Source: Leptospira sp. GIMC2001
GTDB lineage: Bacteria; Spirochaetota; Leptospiria; Leptospirales; Leptospiraceae
Assembly (NCBI RefSeq): GCF_028462125.1
Contig: NZ_CP115468.1
Span: 3,837,559-3,901,558, forward strand
Direction: 5' to 3'
Length of the DNA: 64,000 bases
The translations under genes and the position numbers were made by a program. Under the pieces are notes generated by a model. It searched no databases. It worked only from the letters and a program-made list of their open reading frames with translations, and had not been told where the DNA came from. This document shows, piece after piece, positions 59,178-64,000 of the stretch. Within the stretch, counting starts at the first letter, position 1, and each line of letters opens with the position of its first letter.

Positions 59178-60296
59178 CTACTTTTTCAACACCCATTTCA
59201 AATACCATTCAGGCTGAAGCGCTCTCTGATAGAAGTAGGCATCAACCAGAATCAAATTGATTGCCGCTTCCACAATCGGAACTGCGCGCGGTAGCACACA
59301 AGGATCATGTCTACCTTTTGCCTGTAAAATCGTTTCTTCGTTCTGCGCATTTACAGTTTTCTGCTCTTTCTTGATGGTTGAAGTTGGTTTAAATGCAGCT
59401 TTCACTACAAGTTCCATTCCATTTGTAATTCCACCTTGCAAACCACCGGAATGATTGCTTCTAGTGCGAATTCTACCATCTTTATCTTTATAAAATTCAT
59501 CGTTGTGCTTGCTTCCGGTCAGTCTTGTTCCTGAGAATCCAGAACCAATCTCGAAACCTTTGCAAGCAGGAATCGAAAGAATGGCTTTACCTAAATCGCC
59601 ATCTAACTTATCGTATACGGGATCTCCTAGGCCAGGAGGTAAATTATAAACTACAGTTTTGACAACTCCACCAACGGAATCTCCTTCTTTGCTCAATTGC
59701 AAAATCAACTCTTCCATTTTGGTTGCTGTTGCTGCATCTGGGCAACGAACTTTGTTTTGATCGACTTGTTCGCGAGAAGTTGGATATTGACCATCAACAA
59801 TATTACTATCAATCTCTCCTATGGAATCAACCCATGAAACCGTCCGAATTCCTAAATCATTTTCTAAAATTCGACGAGCAATTGCACCCGCAGCAACTCT
59901 TGCAATAGTCTCCCGAACACTGGACCTTCCACCACCCACATGGGCACGATGCCCATATTTTTCTTGATATGTAAAATCTGCATGGGATGGTCGATAAACA
60001 TCTCTTAGGTTATCATAATCCTTAGAAATGGTATTTTGATTATCTACAACTAGTGCAATAGGACTTCCAATAGTTCGATTCTCAAAAACTCCAGAAAGAA
60101 CCCGAACTCGATCAGCTTCGTCACGAGGTGTTGTAATATCGCTCTGTCCTGGACGTCTCCGATCTAGATCTTTCTGAATTTCTTCCAACTCAAATGGTAA
60201 TCCGGCTGGTACTCCGTCCACCACTACTCCAACTGATGTTCCGTGCGATTCTCCGAATGTACTGACCTTAAAAATTTTTCCCCAACTGCTCGGCAT
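59178..60296 (-). CDS. aroC: chorismate synthase
   Basis: A 372-residue chorismate synthase, the last step of the shikimate pathway, using reduced FMN. The family signatures are present: [72 protein letters not shown] and the C-terminal [14 protein letters not shown]. Length is normal. It is the first gene of the minus-strand run that includes the response regulator and nuoG-nuoI, and is divergent from the TonB-like gene across a 230-base gap. Confidence 0.97.
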   Translation of the reverse strand: MPSSWGKIFKVSTFGESHGTSVGVVVDGVPAGLPFELEEIQKDLDRRRPGQSDITTPRDEADRVRVLSGVFENRTIGSPIALVVDNQNTISKDYDNLRDVYRPSHADFTYQEKYGHRAHVGGGRSSVRETIARVAAGAIARRILENDLGIRTVSWVDSIGEIDSNIVDGQYPTSREQVDQNKVRCPDAATATKMEELILQLSKEGDSVGGVVKTVVYNLPPGLGDPVYDKLDGDLGKAILSIPACKGFEIGSGFSGTRLTGSKHNDEFYKDKDGRIRTRSNHSGGLQGGITNGMELVVKAAFKPTSTIKKEQKTVNAQNEETILQAKGRHDPCVLPRAVPIVEAAINLILVDAYFYQRALQPEWYLKWVLKK

Positions 60297-60422
60297 ATAC
60301 TGCCAAGTTCAATGAGATTGGAAAGAAAACAAACCAAGTTTTTGGAGGCTTTTCGGAAAATGGAAAAATAGAGATTTGTTTTCTTTTGAATGTGTTGTAG
60401 AATTAGAATATAATCTGTAGAA

Positions 60423-60457
60423 TGTTTACAAGAATCATCTTGAAATCCTGTTTACAA
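60423..60457. repeat. direct repeat of TGTTTACAA upstream of the TonB-like gene
   Basis: TGTTTACAA occurs at 60423-60431 and again at 60449-60457, 26 bases apart, inside the aroC/TonB-like divergent gap. Repeats of a nine-base word at that spacing could be a regulator site for either gene; chance is possible in AT-rich sequence. Confidence 0.35.
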
Positions 60458-60526
60458 TGGACAAACTGCACAGAATAATGCGCAGATCTGATTTTTTCGA
60501 ATATAATTAACAGCACGCGAACTCAA

Positions 60527-61012
60527 ATGAACCCATTCAGCATAAAATTCGGAATTTTAATATCGATTATTTCTCATATTTTTATCGGAATTGTCTTTAG
60601 TTTTTCTTATTGGTTGAGCAGCTCGGATACTGAACTCAACTTTCTGTTAGAAAAAGGTTCCTCCTCTAGAATCGTCGCGCGGTTTGTGAATAAAGGTTTG
60701 GGAGATGAGATCTCAAAACAATCTTTAGAATCGCAATTGGGTTCTACGGATGTCGAAAATGACATAGAATCCATACAACGAAAAATTATCTATCCTGCTT
60801 CTGCACTCGAAAGAAATTTAGAATCTGACTGCGAGTGGCTTGTAACAGTTGCGGAAAATCGAAAACTTGAAAAATTGGAAACAACGAAGAAATGTAAATA
60901 CGGAATTTTTGAAAAAGCTTTCGAAGATGCCGTTCGAGATTGGGAATTTGCCTCATTACCGGGAACTGTAATCAGAATTCCTGTCTCATTTCGAATAGAC
61001 CATGGAAAATAA
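60527..61012 (+). CDS. TonB-like C-terminal domain protein with N-terminal membrane anchor
   Basis: A 161-residue protein with one transmembrane helix (about residues 8-30). An acidic linker follows, then a domain resembling the TonB C-terminus: KIIYPASALERNLESDCEWLVTVAENRKLEKLE, with FEKAFEDAVRDWEFASLPGTVIRIPVSFRI. TonB links ExbB/ExbD energy to outer membrane receptors, but no exbBD is adjacent and no proline-rich linker is present. The assignment rests on fold pattern only. The downstream nusG-like gene overlaps it by 11 bases, showing co-translation. Confidence 0.7.
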   Translation: MNPFSIKFGILISIISHIFIGIVFSFSYWLSSSDTELNFLLEKGSSSRIVARFVNKGLGDEISKQSLESQLGSTDVENDIESIQRKIIYPASALERNLESDCEWLVTVAENRKLEKLETTKKCKYGIFEKAFEDAVRDWEFASLPGTVIRIPVSFRIDHGK

Positions 61013-61547
61013 AGAACCCGATAACGAATCACTCCAGAGAGAATGGCATATCGTTTATACCAATCCTCGAGCAGAGAAAAAGGTAAAAACATATCTTGAT
61101 CGTTACGAAATTATCAACTATTTACCTTTATTAAATATCAAATCCAAATGGTCCGATCGTTGGAAAATGGTTGAGAAGCCTCTTTTCACATCCTATCTAT
61201 TTGTAAGAATTTCCTACTGGGAAGAAAAAAACAAAGTACTCATGCTTCCCGGAATACATCATATCGTTTTTTATAAGGGAGTCCCAGCGACTGTTACTCA
61301 AGAGGATTTGGATCTAGTAGATTTGTTTGTGCAAAATTATGCAGAAACTTTAAAAGTTCAAAAACATGAATCCTTACAAGCTGGCAAAAAATTAGAAATC
61401 AAGCATGGTAAGTTCAAAGGCAAAATTGTTGAAGTCCTTGAACAAAAGAATAAGTTTTATGTTGTTGTAAACCTTCCGATGATGGGTCAGACTGTGAGAG
61501 CAGAAATCCAAATTGAAGACCTCGGATTAGAAGAGTTAAAAGTATGA
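61002..61547 (+). CDS. NusG paralogue, UpxY/RfaH-like antitermination protein
   Basis: A 181-residue specialised NusG. The NGN domain shows WHIVYTNPRAEKKVKTYLDRY, SDRWKMVEKPLFTSYLFVRI and GIHHIVFYKGVPATV, which follow the UpxY/RfaH-type pattern. A KOW domain occupies the C-terminus (KLEIKHGKFKGKIVEVLEQKNKFYVVV). Such proteins promote elongation through specific surface-polysaccharide or secretion operons. Its neighbours are the TonB-like gene (overlap 11) and kdsD (overlap 4), suggesting a link with lipopolysaccharide synthesis. Its target operon is not evident in the window. Confidence 0.88.
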   Translation: MENKEPDNESLQREWHIVYTNPRAEKKVKTYLDRYEIINYLPLLNIKSKWSDRWKMVEKPLFTSYLFVRISYWEEKNKVLMLPGIHHIVFYKGVPATVTQEDLDLVDLFVQNYAETLKVQKHESLQAGKKLEIKHGKFKGKIVEVLEQKNKFYVVVNLPMMGQTVRAEIQIEDLGLEELKV

Positions 61548-62512
61548 GCCAAGAAATTATTTCCAAAATTGAAAAAGCTCTGGATATAGAAATCGAATCG
61601 ATTTTGCATTTTCGCAAAAATCTTGATAGTCGTTTTGCAGACGCAGTGAATGTAATCCTACAATCAAAAGGAAAAGTTATTCTAACTGGTGTAGGTAAAT
61701 CAGGCGATATTGCAAAAAAGGTATCATCGACTCTATCATCAACAGGCACACCTGCAATCTTCATCCACCCTACCGACGCTCTACATGGAGATGCAGGAAT
61801 CATTGCTCGTGACGACGTTGTCATAGCAATTGGTAAAAGCGGAGAATCTGAAGAATTGAATTCTTTGATTCCCACTGCGAAAAGTATCGGAGCCAAAATC
61901 ATCTCGATTACTGCAAATGATAAGTCTTCGCTTGCTAAACAATCCGATGTTATCCTTCTCACTCCTATTCTCAAAGAAGCTTGTCCTTTAGCACTTGCCC
62001 CAACATCAAGTACAACCATTGCCCTCATGGCGGGTGATGCTCTCGCTATGACTCTAATGGAATTGCGAAATTTTCAAGCTGAAGATTTTGCTCTCTACCA
62101 TCCAGCTGGACGACTAGGCAAAAGACTCGCACTTAAAATAGACGATGTTATGCGAAAGGGAACAGAACTTGCGCAGGTAAAACCTGAAGACAATCTGGAT
62201 ACAATATTGAAGGAAATTACTTCTAAACTATCTGGATGTGCGGCAGTTACAGACCATGATGGAATTCTGATTGGCTTCATCACAGACTATGATATTCGAA
62301 AAAAAGTCTTATCTGAAAAAATTGAAAACCCCACTGCCGAAAAAATTATGACAGCAAATCCAGCACACTTTCCATCTGGAAGCAAGGCTTATGAAGTGTT
62401 GGTTAGTATGGAGTCAAGAGAGCGTCCGATATCTGCTGCTCCAATCGCTGATTCCAATAGAAAATTGGTGGGCATTGTGACTGTCCATGATTTGCTACAG
62501 AAAGGATTATAA
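61544..62512 (+). CDS. kdsD: arabinose-5-phosphate isomerase KdsD/KpsF
   Basis: A 322-residue enzyme interconverting ribulose-5-phosphate and arabinose-5-phosphate, the first step toward Kdo. The SIS domain has KVILTGVGKSGDIAKKVSSTLSSTGTP, HPTDALHGDAGII, IGKSGESEEL and PTSSTTIALMAGDALA. Two C-terminal CBS domains follow (about 205-320). It begins within the stop codon region of the nusG-like gene (ATGA overlap), and aroD begins immediately after its stop with no gap. No kdsA or kdsB is in the window. Confidence 0.94.
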   Translation: MSQEIISKIEKALDIEIESILHFRKNLDSRFADAVNVILQSKGKVILTGVGKSGDIAKKVSSTLSSTGTPAIFIHPTDALHGDAGIIARDDVVIAIGKSGESEELNSLIPTAKSIGAKIISITANDKSSLAKQSDVILLTPILKEACPLALAPTSSTTIALMAGDALAMTLMELRNFQAEDFALYHPAGRLGKRLALKIDDVMRKGTELAQVKPEDNLDTILKEITSKLSGCAAVTDHDGILIGFITDYDIRKKVLSEKIENPTAEKIMTANPAHFPSGSKAYEVLVSMESRERPISAAPIADSNRKLVGIVTVHDLLQKGL

Positions 62513-63208
62513 ATGCCACAGAAATACAAAGTAATTGCAGCCGTCGGTGAAGATGACCTCAAAAATCTTCAGAAAAAGGATACAAAGGATATTGATATTT
62601 TGGAGATTCGCCTTGATCTTTTCTCAAGAAATTATATCCAGAAAGAACTTAAGAAGAAAGTAAAAGCACTAGCGCTTCCTGTTTTGCTAACTTATAGAAG
62701 AGCAGAAGATAGTAATATGCGATCTTATGTGAAATTATTTGCTGAGGACGTTGTAGATATTCTCAAAGATTTTAATGATAGCTCCAATTACCTGGACATT
62801 GAATTGAACCGCGATGGAACTATCTTTGAGAATTATGCATCCTTAAAGTTTCAGATTGTTTATTCATACCATAGTTTTAAAAAATCCATTTCCCAGAAAG
62901 AAATGCGTGACTACATATCCAATGCTGTACCTGTTAAGTCGGGTAAACCTGTTTTTAAATTTGCAATAACACCAGAAGATATTAACGAAGCAGCGGAATT
63001 TTTAGCAGATATAAAAGTTCTTTCCAAGCAGAGTAGCTTGATTGGAGTTTGCATGGGTGAGTCAGGAATAATTTCTCGAGTCTTTGGTGACCAATACGGT
63101 TCTAGTTTTACTTATATGACCATCGGAGAACCAAAGGCTCCGGGACAAATTACTATTGACACTTTCAAAAAATTAAGACCTGATTTATATAAGAACTCAA
63201 ATGTCTAA
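62513..63208 (+). CDS. aroD: 3-dehydroquinate dehydratase, type I
   Basis: A 231-residue type I enzyme converting 3-dehydroquinate to 3-dehydroshikimate through a Schiff base. Visible residues are Glu in ILEIRLDLF, His in YSYHSFKKSI, the Schiff-base Lys in PVFKFAITPEDI and the C-terminal SFTYMTIGEPKAPGQ. It abuts kdsD and overlaps the next gene by 8 bases. It works in the same pathway as aroC, which is divergently transcribed about 2.2 kb away, but the two are not in one operon. Confidence 0.94.
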   Translation: MPQKYKVIAAVGEDDLKNLQKKDTKDIDILEIRLDLFSRNYIQKELKKKVKALALPVLLTYRRAEDSNMRSYVKLFAEDVVDILKDFNDSSNYLDIELNRDGTIFENYASLKFQIVYSYHSFKKSISQKEMRDYISNAVPVKSGKPVFKFAITPEDINEAAEFLADIKVLSKQSSLIGVCMGESGIISRVFGDQYGSSFTYMTIGEPKAPGQITIDTFKKLRPDLYKNSNV

Positions 63209-63530
63209 CGATCCAGATAAAGTAATTCAAAAATTCGGTGATTTCACTTATTTCGATAATGTTGCCTTATGGTATCTATGCAATGAGACACCACCTCAGA
63301 CATTGGCGCTTGCCTTCCTCAACGCAGAGGAAAAAGTGTGTGGTTCTATGTTAGGTGTGTTAGATGCAAAAAGACGCGAGTATGTGCATCAGCTAATGGC
63401 TCAACAACAAGGTTCTAGTGAAGAATCTAGGCAAGCTGCTGCCGATGGAATGCTTATCATCGCTGATGGCTTGATCACTCGAAACTTGATCCGCAAAGAA
63501 GGAAAATACTTTTTTGGAACAAAAAAGTAA
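63201..63530 (+). CDS. small protein resembling the FliG middle domain
   Basis: A 109-residue protein without clear annotation. Residues about 20-85 align by eye with the middle domain of the FliG encoded at 50592-51605. NETPPQTLALAFL here corresponds to NEHPQTIALILSYL there, with similar helix spacing before and after. It lacks the N-terminal and C-terminal FliG domains, including the torque residues. Its first bases overlap aroD (8 bases), so it is translated with that operon. It could be a stand-alone ARM-like partner of another protein. The similarity is suggestive, not proven. Confidence 0.65.
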   Translation: MSNDPDKVIQKFGDFTYFDNVALWYLCNETPPQTLALAFLNAEEKVCGSMLGVLDAKRREYVHQLMAQQQGSSEESRQAAADGMLIIADGLITRNLIRKEGKYFFGTKK

Positions 63531-63601
63531 TCGAATGTGAATTAAATAATTATTGCCGTTGCCGCATGGAAAGAATAGGATCAATACGTCTCATCTCTAA
63601 G

Positions 63602-63988
63602 ATGAGATTTCTATTTCTACGAATTATAATTTTTACGTTCTCAATTTTATTTTTATTTCATTGTCAGCATGCAAGGGTTCGAATCCTTCCAAATCTTCCT
63701 GAATCATGCATTCCTTTTGAACAGAAAGAAAAAGATACAAAATGTATCAACTCCTTGGCAAAGTTAGAAGAAGAACAAAAAAAAGCCGAGACTCAAGAAA
63801 TCCTCATTCCCCAAAAGTACTATTTCTGGGGACTCCGTCCGGAAAATTACGAAATCAATGCTGAAGAACAATGCCCAAAAGGTATCATTGAAGTTCACCA
63901 ATTCTCAAGCTTCATGGACGGATTTTATGAACAAATCACGATCGGAATTTATTCTCCCCGGACTCTACAATTACTTTGCTATAAATAA
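63602..63988 (+). CDS. Bor/Iss-family lipoprotein
   Basis: A 128-residue lipoprotein from ATG 63602; the frame stays open to 63566 and neither start has a strong ribosome binding site. A hydrophobic leader ends in a lipobox (F-L-F-H-C). The C-terminal half resembles the Bor family known from phage lambda and Iss: QKYYFWGLRPENYEIN, a Cys in EEQCPKG, and FMDGFYEQITIGIYSPRTLQLLC (compare the family end with F-ITLGIYTP). Bor-type lipoproteins are exposed at the outer membrane and linked to serum resistance in E. coli. No phage genes are adjacent. It begins 71 bases after the FliG-like gene. Confidence 0.75.
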   Translation: MRFLFLRIIIFTFSILFLFHCQHARVRILPNLPESCIPFEQKEKDTKCINSLAKLEEEQKKAETQEILIPQKYYFWGLRPENYEINAEEQCPKGIIEVHQFSSFMDGFYEQITIGIYSPRTLQLLCYK

Positions 63989-64000
63989 TACTGAATAAAT

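Noticed and set aside
61414..62028. A 204-codon open frame on the minus strand
   Set aside because: It is antisense to the nusG-like and kdsD genes, whose protein families are clear, and its product has no recognisable motifs.
63673..63690. A tRNA T-arm-like sequence (GGGTTCGAATCC) at the start of the Bor-like gene
   Set aside because: The stem pairs only four positions, and no acceptor, D-arm or anticodon arm fits around it. It lies inside a coding sequence with a normal lipobox.

Overview
The window is a continuous, gene-dense bacterial chromosome segment that fits the genus Leptospira (Spirochaetes). Pointers are the low G+C content, spirochaete-style lipobox lipoproteins, a spirochaetal FliG, an hrcA-grpE-dnaK-dnaJ operon with a CIRCE operator, a hem cluster with a fused HemC-HemD, a DUF1566 lipoprotein and many stand-alone signalling enzymes. 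The species cannot be fixed from sequence alone. In pathogenic L. interrogans, as I recall, the hem cluster is on the small chromosome and the dnaK operon on the large one. Here both lie in one window, which suggests another clade or a rearranged replicon.

Layout. 1-3.1 kb (minus): a Ser/Gly-rich lipoprotein, then an adenylate cyclase and a GAF-PP2C phosphatase in tandem. 3.2-9.9 kb (minus): YqgE, a Gfo/Idh/MocA dehydrogenase (possibly GnnA), and the HrcA heat-shock operon. 9.9-14.3 kb: a DUF1566 lipoprotein, a START-domain protein, a transducer-like protein and a RibH2-type lumazine synthase. 14.5-24.6 kb: an ATM1-type ABC exporter, Map, a small membrane protein, a PAS-GGDEF protein, a secreted DUF2961/GH172 protein, GlnD and a GH13 glucosidase. 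24.7-32.1 kb: a LuxR-type regulator with a 7TM-DISM kinase, a beta-propeller lipoprotein, an OB-fold/thiolase pair and a PAS kinase. 32.1-41.0 kb: a GDPD lipoprotein, a DUF4846 protein, two tandem MuiA-like proteins, an aldo/keto reductase, a lytic transglycosylase and two small membrane proteins.

41.1-50.6 kb is the haem cluster: hemA (short), hemCD fusion, hemL, hemE, hemN, hemG/hemY-type oxidase, an alpha/beta hydrolase, and convergent hemH beside fliG. It covers glutamyl-tRNA to protohaem except HemB, which is not in the window. 51.6-53.3 kb holds two divergent membrane proteins of unknown function whose start codons overlap. 53.3-60.3 kb (minus): aroC, a response regulator, nuoG-nuoI without nuoH, a PAS-GGDEF-EAL protein and an M23 peptidase. 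60.5-64 kb (plus) is a tightly overlapping operon: TonB-like protein, RfaH/UpxY-type NusG paralogue, KdsD, AroD and a FliG-middle-domain-like mini protein, followed by a Bor-family lipoprotein.

I saw no tRNA, rRNA, CRISPR array, insertion sequence or prophage. No gene-free stretch exceeds 300 bases; the largest gaps (60297-60526, 39197-39413, 11956-12168, 14296-14527) hold promoters and short repeats at most. Strand changes are frequent and many convergent pairs abut or overlap. No clear new multi-gene system stands out. The most unusual items are the mini FliG-like protein, the NusG/TonB-like/KdsD operon, the RibH2-type enzyme, the reduced HemA and the orphan nuoG-nuoI pair.
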